A DNA stretch of 64,000 nucleotides from Agarilytica sp045430345 (GCA_045430345.1 JAILXT010000006.1:62001-126000); one strand, 5' to 3'. Positions 16,704 to 26,393 are shown, counted from the first letter of the stretch. Numbers and translations: made by a program. Notes: generated by a model not told the origin, from the letters alone.

Positions 16704-18050
16704 TTACGCCACCGCATCACCCACCACTTCCGCAAGCTCTTCCGCTAACTGGGAAACTAAATCGTGCTGTTGGCCTTCAACCATCACACGGATTACCGGC
16801 TCAGTTCCTGATGGACGTAGCAATACACGTCCAGTACCGGCCATCTTTGTATCGGCCTCACCCAAGGCTTTTTGTACTTGCGCGCACTCATCTAGATCAC
16901 GTCGCGTCTTCACAGGGACATTAATCATGACTTGAGGAAGCTTTTGCATATTGCGCTTTATATCGTAAAGGCACTTCTCTTCGGCGACGATGGCTTTTAA
17001 GACCTGTAGCGCAGAAATAATACCATCACCGGTAGTCGTTACGTCGCTGCATACGATATGCCCGGAGGACTCACCACCCAGTGACCAACGATTATTTTTC
17101 ATGGCTTCAATGACATACCTGTCCCCCACTTTGGCTCGCTGAAAAGGAATACCCATATCCTTCATGCCAAGTTCGAAGCCGTAATTCGTCATTAACGTAC
17201 CCGCAACCCCCGAACAACCGCCTTCATGTTTTTGGCGATAGGCGGCGATAATAAAGAGCAATTGATCACCATCGACCACCTCACCTTTATCATCAACGAA
17301 CATGACACGATCACCATCTCCATCGAACGCGATACCTAAGTCTGCGTCACTCTCCAATACTTTTTTCTGTAATTGATTTAGCTTTGTCGCGCCGCAGTCC
17401 AAGTTAATATTGTGGCCGTCTGGCGATACGCCAATCAACTCGACGTGCGCTCCCAACTCAGTAAATACTTTTGAGGCTAAGTGGTACGTCGCACCATTGG
17501 CACAATCGAGTACGATTTTTAAACCATGGAGCGTAAAGCCCCAAGGCATCGTACCTTTGCAAAACTCGATATAACGGCCATCGGCATCGTCAATTCGCGA
17601 AGCCTTACCCAAATCGGCCGCCATAAACATAGGCTGATCCAACTGCGCCTCTATCTCTAACTCCATTTCATCGGGCAACTTCGTACCATCGGTATTAAAA
17701 AGTTTAATACCGTTATCGTGAAAAGGATTATGAGAGGCGCTGATCACAATGCCAGAACAGGCTTGAAAAGTTCTCGTAAGATAAGCAACGGCAGGTGTCG
17801 GCATCGGACCGAGTAACAGCACATCGACACCGGCACTGATCAACCCTGCTTGCAAAGCCGATTCAAACATATAGCCCGATATACGTGTGTCTTTACCAAT
17901 CAGTACTTTGCAGGGCTCATCGCTGTCCGTATTCCGCTTATTGAGCACTTGACCTAAAGCCCAACCAAACTGAAGAAAAAACTGCGGTGTGATAACCCCT
18001 TCGCCTACGCGCCCGCGAATACCATCTGTACCAAAATACTTTCTAGACAT
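16704..18050 (-). CDS. glmM: Phosphoglucosamine mutase
   Basis: Converts glucosamine-6-P to glucosamine-1-P for UDP-GlcNAc and peptidoglycan synthesis. 448 residues. N-terminal YFGTDGIRGRVG, active-site phosphoserine loop GIVISASHNPFHDNG (Ser about residue 105), Mg-binding DGDGDR and C-terminal phosphate-binding RPSGTEPVIRVM are all present. It follows folP with an 84-base gap, in the usual folP-glmM arrangement. Confidence 0.98.
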   Translation of the reverse strand: MSRKYFGTDGIRGRVGEGVITPQFFLQFGWALGQVLNKRNTDSDEPCKVLIGKDTRISGYMFESALQAGLISAGVDVLLLGPMPTPAVAYLTRTFQACSGIVISASHNPFHDNGIKLFNTDGTKLPDEMELEIEAQLDQPMFMAADLGKASRIDDADGRYIEFCKGTMPWGFTLHGLKIVLDCANGATYHLASKVFTELGAHVELIGVSPDGHNINLDCGATKLNQLQKKVLESDADLGIAFDGDGDRVMFVDDKGEVVDGDQLLFIIAAYRQKHEGGCSGVAGTLMTNYGFELGMKDMGIPFQRAKVGDRYVIEAMKNNRWSLGGESSGHIVCSDVTTTGDGIISALQVLKAIVAEEKCLYDIKRNMQKLPQVMINVPVKTRRDLDECAQVQKALGEADTKMAGTGRVLLRPSGTEPVIRVMVEGQQHDLVSQLAEELAEVVGDAVA

Positions 18051-18134
18051 TATGTACGACTACCTATAGATCCGATTTGCTGATATTAAGTGAACTTATT
18101 TTATATGTACTGACGTGTTTTATATTGTGCAGAA

Positions 18135-18980
18135 CTATTCAGCATTCATCTCTATAAGCTGAAACAGTTTTACAACATCCGCCGTTTCTTTTACATCGTG
18201 CACGCGCAGTATATTCGCTCCGTAGTGCAATGCATATTGCGCTAACGCAAGACTTCCGGCTAAGCGTTCACCTTCTGAGCGCCCCAGTAAGCGTCCAATC
18301 ATAGATTTTCTTGATAAACCTGCGAGAACAGGGAATTGATCAGACTGAAACATCCGCATATTCTTGAGCAGCGTAATATTATGGGAGTCGCTTTTACCAA
18401 AGCCAAAACCAGGGTCAAGTATGATCTTACCCGCGTCAATACCGGCATTAAGACAAGCGGTTACTCGTGAAGAAAAAAAAGTAGCCACTTCGCTCACGAC
18501 ATCTTCATAATGAGGGGCAGCCTGCATGGTACCGGGTTGCCCTTGCATATGCATAAGACACACGGGCAAACCCGATTCACTCGCTGCAGTCATCGCGCCG
18601 TCTTTTTGTAATGCCCTCACATCATTAATAAGCCCTGCCCCCAACTTGGCGGCTTCACGCATCACTTCAGGTGTACTTGTATCGACCGAGATAACAACAT
18701 CAACGTTTTTGGCCAACGCTTCGACAACAGGAATAACCCTATCCAGCTCTTCCTGTAATGTGACGGGCGCAGCACCGGGGCGAGTGGATTCACCACCAAC
18801 ATCGATAAAGGCAGCGCCATCCTCGGCCATTTGCTCCGCACGCGCTAAGGCCGCCGAGATATCATCTCCAGCTTGATAATATTCACCGCCATCAAAAAAC
18901 GAATCTGGTGTCACGTTCAGAATCCCCATAACACGGGGGCAACCGAGATCCAATTGTCGAGAACCAAACTGAAATTGCAT
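18135..18980 (-). CDS. folP: Dihydropteroate synthase
   Basis: Condenses p-aminobenzoate with dihydropterin pyrophosphate in folate synthesis; the sulfonamide target. 281 residues. Signature motifs: VMGILNVTPDSFFDGG (pterin loop), FIDVGGESTRPGA, ISVDTSTPEVMREA, LMHMQGQPGTM and IILDPGFGFGKS; C-terminal LRVHDVKET carries the conserved His-Asp. It lies between ftsH and glmM as in E. coli, but a terminator separates it from ftsH. Confidence 0.98.
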   Translation of the reverse strand: MQFQFGSRQLDLGCPRVMGILNVTPDSFFDGGEYYQAGDDISAALARAEQMAEDGAAFIDVGGESTRPGAAPVTLQEELDRVIPVVEALAKNVDVVISVDTSTPEVMREAAKLGAGLINDVRALQKDGAMTAASESGLPVCLMHMQGQPGTMQAAPHYEDVVSEVATFFSSRVTACLNAGIDAGKIILDPGFGFGKSDSHNITLLKNMRMFQSDQFPVLAGLSRKSMIGRLLGRSEGERLAGSLALAQYALHYGANILRVHDVKETADVVKLFQLIEMNAE

Positions 18981-19014
18981 GAGGGAAATCTAAGAAATTA
19001 AGAAAGACATAAAG

Positions 19015-19038
19015 AAAAAGGCCCGTTAAGGCCTTTTT
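19015..19038 (-). terminator. Terminator between ftsH and folP
   Basis: AAAAAGGCC/GGCCTTTTT (9 bp, 6-base loop), symmetrical with A and T runs, so potentially bidirectional. Placed 10 bases past the ftsH stop. Confidence 0.85.
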
Positions 19039-19047
19039 CAAGAGGGG

Positions 19048-20961
19048 TCAGTGCTCGCCGGCGGGGTTGCCAACTGTCGACTTTTCCGCCGACTCTGATT
19101 TATCGGTATCTTCTTTACCCGACTCTTTTTTCTCGCCACCTACACCGTCATGCCAGTCTTTCGGCGGGCGCACCTTCCGGCGAGCCATCAGGTCATCCAC
19201 TTGCTCAGAGTCAATGGTTTCAAATTCCATCAACGCTTCTTTCATTGCTTCAAGAATATCTGCGCTTTCCGTCAGCAATTTTTCCGCGCGTTCATAGCTG
19301 GACGAAGTGATCGCCTTAACCTCTTCATCAATCATCTGAGCGGTATGCCCCGAAATATGACGAGAACCAATACCATCACTGTCACGTGCATCATAATCGA
19401 GAGGGCCTAGCTTCTCGGATAAACCGTAATTGACCACCATTGCACGGGCAACCTGAGTTGCCACTTTAATATCCTGGAAAGCACCCGTGCTCACACCATC
19501 TTCACCGTACTTCATTTCTTCGGCGATACGACCACCATAAAATGTCGCGATATCCCCAAGTAATTTACGCTTACTTTCGCTGATCTTATCGGCTTCCGGT
19601 AAGAACTGCGTAACACCCAAGGCGCGCCCACGAGGAATAATCGTTACCTTATGGATAGGGTCATGCTCTTCACAGAGATAGCCCACAATCGCATGCCCAG
19701 ATTCATGATAAGCCGTCGCTTCTTTCTCTTTCTCGCTCATCACCAAGGTACGACGCTCAGTCCCCATGAGAATTTTGTCACGTGCTGACTCAAACTCTTC
19801 CGGGGTCACCAAACGCTTGTTGGCTCTTGCCGCCAATAGTGCCGCTTCGTTAACCAAATTCGCCAAATCCGCACCAGAAAATCCCGGTGTGCCTCGCGCG
19901 ATAACACGTGCATCGATCGCATCATCTAACGGTACTTTACGCATATGCACTTTAAGTATTTGCTCGCGACCGCGAATATCAGGCAAACCAACAAATACTT
20001 GTCGATCAAAACGACCTGGACGCAATAAGGCCTTGTCCAGCACATCGGATCGGTTGGTCGCCGCAATCACAATCACACCATCATTACCTTCAAAACCATC
20101 CATCTCGACCAATAGCTGATTCAATGTTTGTTCACGCTCATCGTGACCACCCCCATGACCGCCACCACGAGAACGCCCCACGGCATCAATTTCATCGATG
20201 AAAATAATACAGGGCGATTGCTTCTTCGCTTGCTCAAACATGTCGCGAACACGTGAAGCGCCGACACCAACAAACATTTCAACGAAGTCGGAACCTGATA
20301 TTGAGAAAAACGGCACTTTAGCTTCACCAGCAATGGCCTTCGCCAATAAGGTTTTACCCGTTCCCGGAGGGCCTTGCATCAAGACGCCGCGAGGGATCTG
20401 CCCCCCCAAACGCTGGAACTTCGAAGGATCACGAAGATACTCGACTAATTCAGAGACTTCCTCTTTCGCTTCATCAACACCGGCTACGTCCGCAAATGTC
20501 GTTTTGATTTGATCTTCGCCAAGCAGGCGCGCCTTACTTTTCGCAAAGCTCATCGGGCCACCGCGGCCACCTGAACCACCTTGCATCTGGCGCATAAAGA
20601 AGATGAATACAGCAATAAAGAGCAGAATCGGGAAACTTGCCACCAGTAACTGCTGCCAAAGGCTGGTCTGCTCTGGTTGCTTACCGCGGGTACTCACTTC
20701 GTTTTCGATCAGTTCATTGATCAAGTCAAAATCATGAACGGCAGGCCGAACCACGCTAAAGGTCTTACCTTCATGGGTAATACCCCGGATAAAAGCGTCA
20801 TCGATAAGCACTTCTTTCACGCGACGATCCTGAACTTCTTTTATGAAGTCCGAATACGTCATTTCATCTTTAGTACCTGTTTCACTAAAATTCTGAAACA
20901 CGGAAAACAGAACAACCGCGATAACTAACCAAAGTACTAGATTTTTTGCCATATCGTTCAA
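19048..20961 (-). CDS. ftsH: ATP-dependent zinc metalloprotease FtsH
   Basis: Membrane-anchored AAA+ protease for membrane-protein and sigma-32 turnover. 637 residues from a TTG at 20961 (AAGGAG 8 bases upstream); the ATG three codons later (MAKNLVLWLVIAV) is the alternative. Two N-terminal spans flank a periplasmic domain. Walker A GPPGTGKT, Walker B IIFIDEIDAVG, the SRH region, and the zinc site HESGH at about residue 418 are intact. The C-terminal tail is Lys/Glu/Ser-rich. Downstream of rlmE in the usual order. Confidence 0.98.
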   Translation of the reverse strand: MNDMAKNLVLWLVIAVVLFSVFQNFSETGTKDEMTYSDFIKEVQDRRVKEVLIDDAFIRGITHEGKTFSVVRPAVHDFDLINELIENEVSTRGKQPEQTSLWQQLLVASFPILLFIAVFIFFMRQMQGGSGGRGGPMSFAKSKARLLGEDQIKTTFADVAGVDEAKEEVSELVEYLRDPSKFQRLGGQIPRGVLMQGPPGTGKTLLAKAIAGEAKVPFFSISGSDFVEMFVGVGASRVRDMFEQAKKQSPCIIFIDEIDAVGRSRGGGHGGGHDEREQTLNQLLVEMDGFEGNDGVIVIAATNRSDVLDKALLRPGRFDRQVFVGLPDIRGREQILKVHMRKVPLDDAIDARVIARGTPGFSGADLANLVNEAALLAARANKRLVTPEEFESARDKILMGTERRTLVMSEKEKEATAYHESGHAIVGYLCEEHDPIHKVTIIPRGRALGVTQFLPEADKISESKRKLLGDIATFYGGRIAEEMKYGEDGVSTGAFQDIKVATQVARAMVVNYGLSEKLGPLDYDARDSDGIGSRHISGHTAQMIDEEVKAITSSSYERAEKLLTESADILEAMKEALMEFETIDSEQVDDLMARRKVRPPKDWHDGVGGEKKESGKEDTDKSESAEKSTVGNPAGEH

Positions 20962-21131
20962 GGACCTTTCTCCTTAAGCCTTTAATTCTTTTCAACCCAT
21001 CGCCGGTTCACTGGCGATGCGTCAAACACTCTAAATTACGATTAAGATGTCTTCGTACAGTATAGTCAGCGTTACGAAGGACACTGCATGCACAATAGCC
21101 AACACAAGCCCCATGTACTGGGCGAGGCAGG
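20962..21131 (-). other. rlmE-ftsH spacer with two hairpins
   Basis: The stem CATCGCC/GGCGATG (about 20997-21018) and a longer-looped CTTCGTA/TACGAAG (about 21049-21078) lie in the ftsH leader. Neither has a T tract. They may shape the ftsH leader or stabilise the transcript. Confidence 0.3.
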
Positions 21132-21752
21132 CTATTCAATAAACTGTTTCGCGACGATGTAGACTTCACGCGATCGCGCCCTTGAAGCATCGGGCTTTCG
21201 GATAACGACCTTTTTAAAACTCCGCCGACAATCTTTCATATACTCGTCAAAACCTTCCCCCTGGAATACCTTGGCGAGCATGGTACCTCCTGGCTTCAAT
21301 ACTTGACGCGCCATATCTAACGCTAACTCAACCAAATACATGGATTGAGGCTGATCAATCTCTGCTATACCACTCATATTGGGGGCCATATCAGAAATTA
21401 CAAGATCTGCCTTAGCTTCCCCTAAAGTCTCCAAAAGCGTATTGAGAACGCTCTCTTCGGTAAAATCGCCCTCAACAAAGGTCACCCCCGCAATCGGGTC
21501 CATTGAAAGAATGTCGGATGCCAGCACCGAACCGCTGTCGCCCACCTTTTCAATCGCGACTTGGGACCAGCCGCCTGGCGCTGCGCCTAGGTCTACAACC
21601 GCCATACCACGCTTTAGCAACTGATCTTTTTTATCCAGCTCGATCAATTTATAACTCGCACGCGAACGGTAGCCGTCCCCTTGCGAAGACTTCACATAAT
21701 TGTCGTTAAAGTGCTCTTGGAGCCAACGATTACTGCTTTTGGAGCGCGCCAT
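21132..21752 (-). CDS. rlmE: 23S rRNA 2'-O-ribose U2552 methyltransferase RlmE
   Basis: SAM-dependent methyltransferase (also RrmJ/FtsJ) acting on the 50S subunit. 206 residues. SAM-binding motif VVDLGAAPGGWSQVA and the K-D-K-E tetrad region (YKLIELDKK, VISDMAPNMSG, MLAKVFQGEGFD, KPDASRARSREVY) are visible. AGGAG 6 bases before the ATG. Divergent from yhbY with a 116-base shared promoter region, exactly as in E. coli. Confidence 0.97.
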   Translation of the reverse strand: MARSKSSNRWLQEHFNDNYVKSSQGDGYRSRASYKLIELDKKDQLLKRGMAVVDLGAAPGGWSQVAIEKVGDSGSVLASDILSMDPIAGVTFVEGDFTEESVLNTLLETLGEAKADLVISDMAPNMSGIAEIDQPQSMYLVELALDMARQVLKPGGTMLAKVFQGEGFDEYMKDCRRSFKKVVIRKPDASRARSREVYIVAKQFIE

Positions 21753-21868
21753 ACAACTCTCCTGGCTCCCGCGGGTGGGAAAAAGTACAATATTATCCCA
21801 CGAAACGATTAAAACTCCACTATCGCAGCTCGACTAAACTGCATAGCACCCTGTATTTAAGGATTTAG

Positions 21869-22171
21869 ATGTCTCTTTCTAACGAAAACAAAAAGCTTTT
21901 TCGCAACCTTGGCCACGGTTTAAAACCAATTGTGACGGTCGCCGGCAACGGTCTATCGGAGAGCGTGCTAAACGAAATTAATCGCGCCTTAGCAGACCAT
22001 GAGCTCATTAAAGTGAAAATGGCCATCACAGACCGCGACCTGCGCAAAAACTTAGTGGGTGAAATGTGTACCAAGACGAAGGCACAACTGGTGCAGGAAA
22101 TCGGCAAAGTTGCTCTCATTTACAAGACCTCAGGCAAACCCACGCTCAAAACCTCAAATGCACGTGCCTAA
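21869..22171 (+). CDS. yhbY: YhbY-type CRM-domain RNA-binding protein
   Basis: 100 residues, a single CRM domain associated with pre-50S ribosomal subunits. The GxxG loop is in VTVAGNGLSESVLNEINRAL, with LIKVKMAITDRDLRKN typical of the fold. Divergent from rlmE. The conserved pairing with rlmE/ftsH supports the call. Confidence 0.95.
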   Translation: MSLSNENKKLFRNLGHGLKPIVTVAGNGLSESVLNEINRALADHELIKVKMAITDRDLRKNLVGEMCTKTKAQLVQEIGKVALIYKTSGKPTLKTSNARA

Positions 22172-22315
22172 GCCGCTCGCATAGCGTCGTTCAGCCTACG
22201 TCCGCACATTACTCACAAATTGAAAAAACTGTGAATTCAGCCTATATCAACGCCGTATTGATTGCTTACTCTCCTGAAGCATTCAATACTGCCTCATGGT
22301 TATAGGCACGCGGAC

Positions 22316-23767
22316 ATGATCAAAAGCATCAAACTTAAACTATGGCTAGCGCTATTTATTACGCTGGCGCTAAGTTTGGGCACATTGCTCGCGCTGAGTT
22401 TTGTCAGCGTTAAGCAACAATTCTTAAATTATGCGACTCACCAAATCCTTGAGCGTCTGGCACCTCTTGAGCAGGCTATTGTCGATATCTATCAAGAATC
22501 TCAATCGCTGTCTGCCTTTACCGATACCCCAACGCGCTGGAGCAAGCTTAGGGATGCCACATACCGGAAATATCTAAACGAGCAAAACCGTGCGATTGCG
22601 ATGACCTCTGGCGGCCCCAAAGACTGGAGTGAGCGTGAATCTATCGAGGATCAACTACAACCCAACCAGCGTGCCTTCTTTCAACATATCGTCCTATTCG
22701 ACCAGCACAAAACGCTTATTGCTGGGCGAAAGAAGGAAGACGCAAAATATATTCTGCGAAAGCTCAAACACAACAATAAACTCATCGCACATATCGGTTA
22801 CATTAAACCCCAAGCCTTTTTACGCTCCGTTGACAAGCTATTTGTTGAGCAACAAATCGAAACCTTCAGCATATTAACGGGCTTAATGATTATTGCCGCC
22901 ATCGTTGTGACAGCCTTTGTTTCTCGTTGGCTGGTCAAACCGCTTTCACTCTTAAGTAATAGCGCGAACCGCGTCGCGGAAGGGGATTTTTCTGTGCGTG
23001 TCGGATACAGCGCGGACGATGAACTAGGAAAGCTCTGCCTAAATTTTGATGAAATGACAGACTCGTTAGAAAAGAACGAAACCCTTCGAAAACAGTGGGT
23101 GGCCGATATTTCCCACGAAATGCGAACACCGCTCTCGGTATTGAAGGCCCAGGTTGAAGCAATGGAAGATGGTATTCGCGAGCCCACCACTGAAAACCTA
23201 CATCTACTGCATAAAAATATCGGCTCCCTCGCTCATATCATCGACGACCTTTACGAACTATCGCTCACAGATCTAGGCGCACTCACCCTACAAAAAGAAC
23301 CGCTTATTATTGAAGAAATGCTGACATCTGTAATCGACAGTTTCTCCGAGAAATTCCAACAAAAAAATCTCCGCATACACTGCAATTTTGATAAGAACCA
23401 GCGAACAGAAATACTTGCAGACCAGAATAGAATGCACCAGGTATTGAGTAATCTTTTCGAAAACACTTACCGCTATACCGACCCCGATGGCGAACTTCAA
23501 ATCCAGGTTTATCGACACAAAAATAACGTCAGAATCGAATTTGACGACTCCGCACCCGGCGTACCAGAAGAATCATTAGGGCATATTTATGATCGCCTCT
23601 TTCGTGTCGAAAGTTCCCGCAACAGAGAAACCGGCGGCGCCGGCCTAGGCCTAAGCATTAGCAAAGGCATTATCCATGTACACGGTGGCAATATTTTCGC
23701 AGAGAAATCTGAACTCGGCGGCTTAAAACAAACCATTACCCTCCCAACTCCTTCTAGCGCAGGCTAA
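22316..23767 (+). CDS. BaeS-like sensor histidine kinase
   Basis: 483 residues from the ATG at 22316 (MIKSIKLKLWLALF). N-terminal TM1 (about 8-30), a periplasmic sensor stretch, TM2 (about 185-203), HAMP domain (SANRVAEGDFSVRV), HisKA with the phosphorylated His in VADISHEMRTPLSVLK, and HATPase with N-box LSNLFENTYRYT, DDSAPGVPEE and GGAGLGLSISKGI. It resembles BaeS of E. coli, an envelope-stress sensor controlling efflux genes. The cognate regulator starts 3 bases after its stop. Confidence 0.93.
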   Translation: MIKSIKLKLWLALFITLALSLGTLLALSFVSVKQQFLNYATHQILERLAPLEQAIVDIYQESQSLSAFTDTPTRWSKLRDATYRKYLNEQNRAIAMTSGGPKDWSERESIEDQLQPNQRAFFQHIVLFDQHKTLIAGRKKEDAKYILRKLKHNNKLIAHIGYIKPQAFLRSVDKLFVEQQIETFSILTGLMIIAAIVVTAFVSRWLVKPLSLLSNSANRVAEGDFSVRVGYSADDELGKLCLNFDEMTDSLEKNETLRKQWVADISHEMRTPLSVLKAQVEAMEDGIREPTTENLHLLHKNIGSLAHIIDDLYELSLTDLGALTLQKEPLIIEEMLTSVIDSFSEKFQQKNLRIHCNFDKNQRTEILADQNRMHQVLSNLFENTYRYTDPDGELQIQVYRHKNNVRIEFDDSAPGVPEESLGHIYDRLFRVESSRNRETGGAGLGLSISKGIIHVHGGNIFAEKSELGGLKQTITLPTPSSAG

Positions 23768-23769
23768 TC

Positions 23770-24465
23770 ATGGACACTAAACGCATATTGATCGTTGAAG
23801 ATGAACCGGACTTATCTCGTTTACTCGCGGAATACATCGAGCAGGCGGGATACGGCACACACATCATAAAAAATGGTTTAGAGGTAGAAAGCTGGGTAGA
23901 ACAAGAACAGCCCATCCTTATTCTTTTAGACTTGATGCTCCCAGGGAAAAATGGCCTGGATATATGTAAAAGCATTCGTATGACAAGCGATGTTCCGATT
24001 GTCATCACCACCGCCAAAGTCGAAGAGATCGATCGCTTACTCGGCCTCGAACTCGGCGCGGATGATTATATATGCAAGCCATATAGCCCCAGAGAAGTGG
24101 TTGCCCGCGTTAAAACCGTCTTACGACGCATCTACCCCACACCAGATGCAAATACTTGCCCGCAGCCAAGCGTCGATATCGACGCGGAAAAACTTCATAT
24201 AACCGTGAAAAATACGGTGATTGAACTCACGCAGATTGAACTCAATTTATTTAAACTGCTTTACGATGAGCCCGGGAAAATTTTCTCTCGGCAGAATATT
24301 CTCGACAATATTTATCACGACTACCGAATCGTCAGCGATCGTACTGTGGATAGCCATATCAAAAAACTACGCAAAAAATTACATGATGCCGTCCCCGATT
24401 CGGATTTGATTAAATCCATCTACGGCGTCGGTTATAAATATGAACCTGATTGGCCCAAGTTGTAA
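23770..24465 (+). CDS. BaeR/OmpR-family response regulator
   Basis: 231 residues. Receiver domain (RILIVEDEPDLSRLLAEYIE, phosphoacceptor Asp in ILLDLMLPGKNG, conserved Lys in DDYICKPYSP), then an OmpR-type winged helix (VIELTQIELNLFKLL, VSDRTVDSHIKKLRKKL, IYGVGYKYE). Immediately downstream of its kinase, with coupled reading; the downstream lipoprotein ATG overlaps its TAA. Target genes unknown, possibly envelope or efflux functions by analogy to BaeR. Confidence 0.94.
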   Translation: MDTKRILIVEDEPDLSRLLAEYIEQAGYGTHIIKNGLEVESWVEQEQPILILLDLMLPGKNGLDICKSIRMTSDVPIVITTAKVEEIDRLLGLELGADDYICKPYSPREVVARVKTVLRRIYPTPDANTCPQPSVDIDAEKLHITVKNTVIELTQIELNLFKLLYDEPGKIFSRQNILDNIYHDYRIVSDRTVDSHIKKLRKKLHDAVPDSDLIKSIYGVGYKYEPDWPKL

Positions 24466-24905
24466 TGCCTTACACTCAAAAGATTATGGGACGTCGGTCG
24501 CTATTTGTGTTTATGCTCGCGCCCCTCTTTAGCACCGTATTGCTCTTTACAACCAGTTGCTCATCATCAGATAAGAAACGGCTTCAACAATCTGAATTCA
24601 AGACAAAAATCACGTCAAGTATGCTCAAGCATTTCGAGCTCAGTGTTCAGCACGACTCCTATACGGAAAACAAAATACTCAGCACCCCCAACACCAGCAA
24701 CCCCAAAAAACGTCGTGCTCGGATATCGAAGTCAATGCGTAAAATCATCGACATGTATATCACAGAAAATCAGTACTGCCGCACGGGATTTTGGGTGATA
24801 GAAACCCACTCATATAAAGCGGGATTGCAGCTAAGAGGCGAATGTAACGAGCTCGCAACGACGGAGGATGTTCAAAATTTTCCGAACACTATGAGTCAAT
24901 GGTAA
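24465..24905 (+). CDS. Small lipoprotein coupled to the BaeSR-like system
   Basis: 146 residues, starting at the ATG that overlaps the regulator stop (TAATG). The hydrophobic N-terminus and lipobox (LLFTTSCSSS) predict a lipoprotein. The mature part is basic and polar (NPKKRRARISKSMRKIIDMY), with two later Cys (QYCRTGFWVIE, RGECNEL) that could form a disulfide. No family recognised. Position suggests a third, envelope-located component of the signalling system. Confidence 0.68.
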   Translation: MPYTQKIMGRRSLFVFMLAPLFSTVLLFTTSCSSSDKKRLQQSEFKTKITSSMLKHFELSVQHDSYTENKILSTPNTSNPKKRRARISKSMRKIIDMYITENQYCRTGFWVIETHSYKAGLQLRGECNELATTEDVQNFPNTMSQW

Positions 24906-24980
24906 AACACGAGGAAGGAATTATTCGCCTGGTAAAACCTCAGCAAAACCACTCACAAAGACTAAACCTCGTTTAGGGTT

Positions 24981-25490
24981 TTAAACAAAAGCGCGGGGAA
25001 TACTGTACTCAGTCGCATCTTCTGCAGACAACAAGCACGAATGAAAACGCCGGCTAACTTCTCTAGCGATATTCATCATTAGAACGCCAAACATATCCTG
25101 GTCATACTTAACGATATCCAACAAGCATGCACGAGACAAAACCATTAATTCGGCGTCTTCTTCAATGTGTGCACTGCCCAACTGCGGCTGAATCCCAATG
25201 ACAGAGGTTTCACCAAAACAATCCCCGGCGATGTAACGTATACGGCGAGCACCGTCATCTTCGGTTCTGATCTGAAGACTCACAACACCTTTTAATAAAA
25301 TAAACACGCAACTGGGTAGTTGACCCTGCTTAAAGATGTAATCCCCTTTTACATAAGAGGAGCATTTTAGGTAAGGTAAGAGCAAGTCCAATTGTTTGTC
25401 GGATAACCCACCAAACAATGAAATCTTTTCACGTACCTGCTCAAACGCAAGCGGGTGTGATGAGACATCCATTAAATTCTCAGCCAACAT
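24981..25490 (-). CDS. Cyclic nucleotide-binding domain protein without DNA-binding domain
   Basis: 169 residues with one cNMP-binding/CAP_ED fold: VKGDYIFKQGQLPSCVFILL, the RYIAGDCFGETSVIG phosphate-binding cassette and ELMVLSRACLLDI. Unlike Crp/Fnr there is no C-terminal helix-turn-helix; the tail (NIAREVSRRFHSCLLSAEDA) is one helix. It may sense a nucleotide or act as a partner-binding module. Stands alone, convergent to the BaeSR cluster. Confidence 0.85.
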   Translation of the reverse strand: MLAENLMDVSSHPLAFEQVREKISLFGGLSDKQLDLLLPYLKCSSYVKGDYIFKQGQLPSCVFILLKGVVSLQIRTEDDGARRIRYIAGDCFGETSVIGIQPQLGSAHIEEDAELMVLSRACLLDIVKYDQDMFGVLMMNIAREVSRRFHSCLLSAEDATEYSIPRAFV

Positions 25491-25872
25491 TCTATACCTC
25501 CACCGCCTGTAGCAGCGTCACATAAATGAAATCGTGCCAAAATATGTACAACCCGAGCAGTACTACGCAAAGAGCAGGCCAACATTAAAATCCTCATACC
25601 TTTTAGCATCTAAATCGGCTTTGTTTTATAAATCAAAAATATAACCGATCGTTTCGTTACCGAAAGACGAATATCCTTAACGCGAAACTTAATAAGTTGC
25701 TGCACACCTTACAATTTATTGTCAGTTGCGACAGGAATTGACAGGTCACATCTACACTATTTGTCACAGTCGTAAAATAAGTCGACGAGGGTAATTCTAT
25801 ATAATCGATACTGAATAGAGGCTGAACAGGAAAAGGGAAAAGGGAAAAGGGAAAATAATTTTACTGAAATAT
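25491..25872. other. Non-coding stretch with a purine heptamer repeat
   Basis: About 380 bases between the cNMP-domain gene and greA with no supported ORF. It is AT-rich and contains the heptamer tandem repeat at 25829-25854. The part nearest 25490 should hold the promoter of the cNMP gene, but none could be placed with confidence. Confidence 0.4.
25829..25854 (+). repeat. Heptamer tandem repeat GGAAAAG, 3.7 copies
   Basis: Three full units of GGAAAAG plus GGAAAA, pure purine on the plus strand. Tract length may vary between strains by slipped pairing. No coding function. Confidence 0.85.
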
Positions 25873-25906
25873 AAATAAGAGCAGAAACAATTCTCTGCTC
25901 TTATTT
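25873..25906. terminator. Bidirectional terminator after greA
   Basis: Perfect 13-bp stem AAATAAGAGCAGA/TCTGCTCTTATTT with an 8-base loop. It lies 10 bases past the greA stop on the minus strand. Confidence 0.85.
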
Positions 25907-25916
25907 ATCGGCATGC

Positions 25917-26393
25917 CTATATATGTTTTACATCATCAATCTCGTATTCGATATCACCGCCTGGCGCTCGAACCAACGCGACATCGCCAACCTCTTTCCC
26001 GATAAGCGCCCGAGCAATAGGAGATGTTACTGAGATTTTATTATCTTTAATGCTGGCCTCATCTTCACCAACGATTTGATAAGTAATCTCTTCATCCGTT
26101 TCAACGTTAATTAAATCGACGGTTACACCGAAAATAACACGCTCTCCCGCCGGCATTGATACAACATCGATGACTTGTGCGGTAGATAATTTTGCTTCGA
26201 TCTCTTGAATACGCCCCTCACAAAACCCTTGCTGCTCACGTGCCGCGTGATATTCCGCATTCTCTTTTAAATCACCATGTTCTCGGGCCTCTGCAATATC
26301 AGCGACGATACGAGGACGATCAACTTTTTTTAGTTTTTCGAGCTCATCTCTAAGGGCTTTTTCACCGGCGACTGTCATAGGAAATTTTTGCAT
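25917..26393 (-). CDS. greA: Transcription elongation factor GreA
   Basis: Rescues backtracked RNA polymerase by stimulating transcript cleavage. 158 residues, as in E. coli. N-terminal coiled coil (AEKALRDELEKLKKVDRPRIV with the acidic tip DLKENAEYHAAREQQ), then the C-terminal FKBP-like domain ending SPIARALIGKEVGD. Its ATG overlaps the carB stop (TAATG), so it is the last gene of carA-carB-greA. Confidence 0.98.
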   Translation of the reverse strand: MQKFPMTVAGEKALRDELEKLKKVDRPRIVADIAEAREHGDLKENAEYHAAREQQGFCEGRIQEIEAKLSTAQVIDVVSMPAGERVIFGVTVDLINVETDEEITYQIVGEDEASIKDNKISVTSPIARALIGKEVGDVALVRAPGGDIEYEIDDVKHI

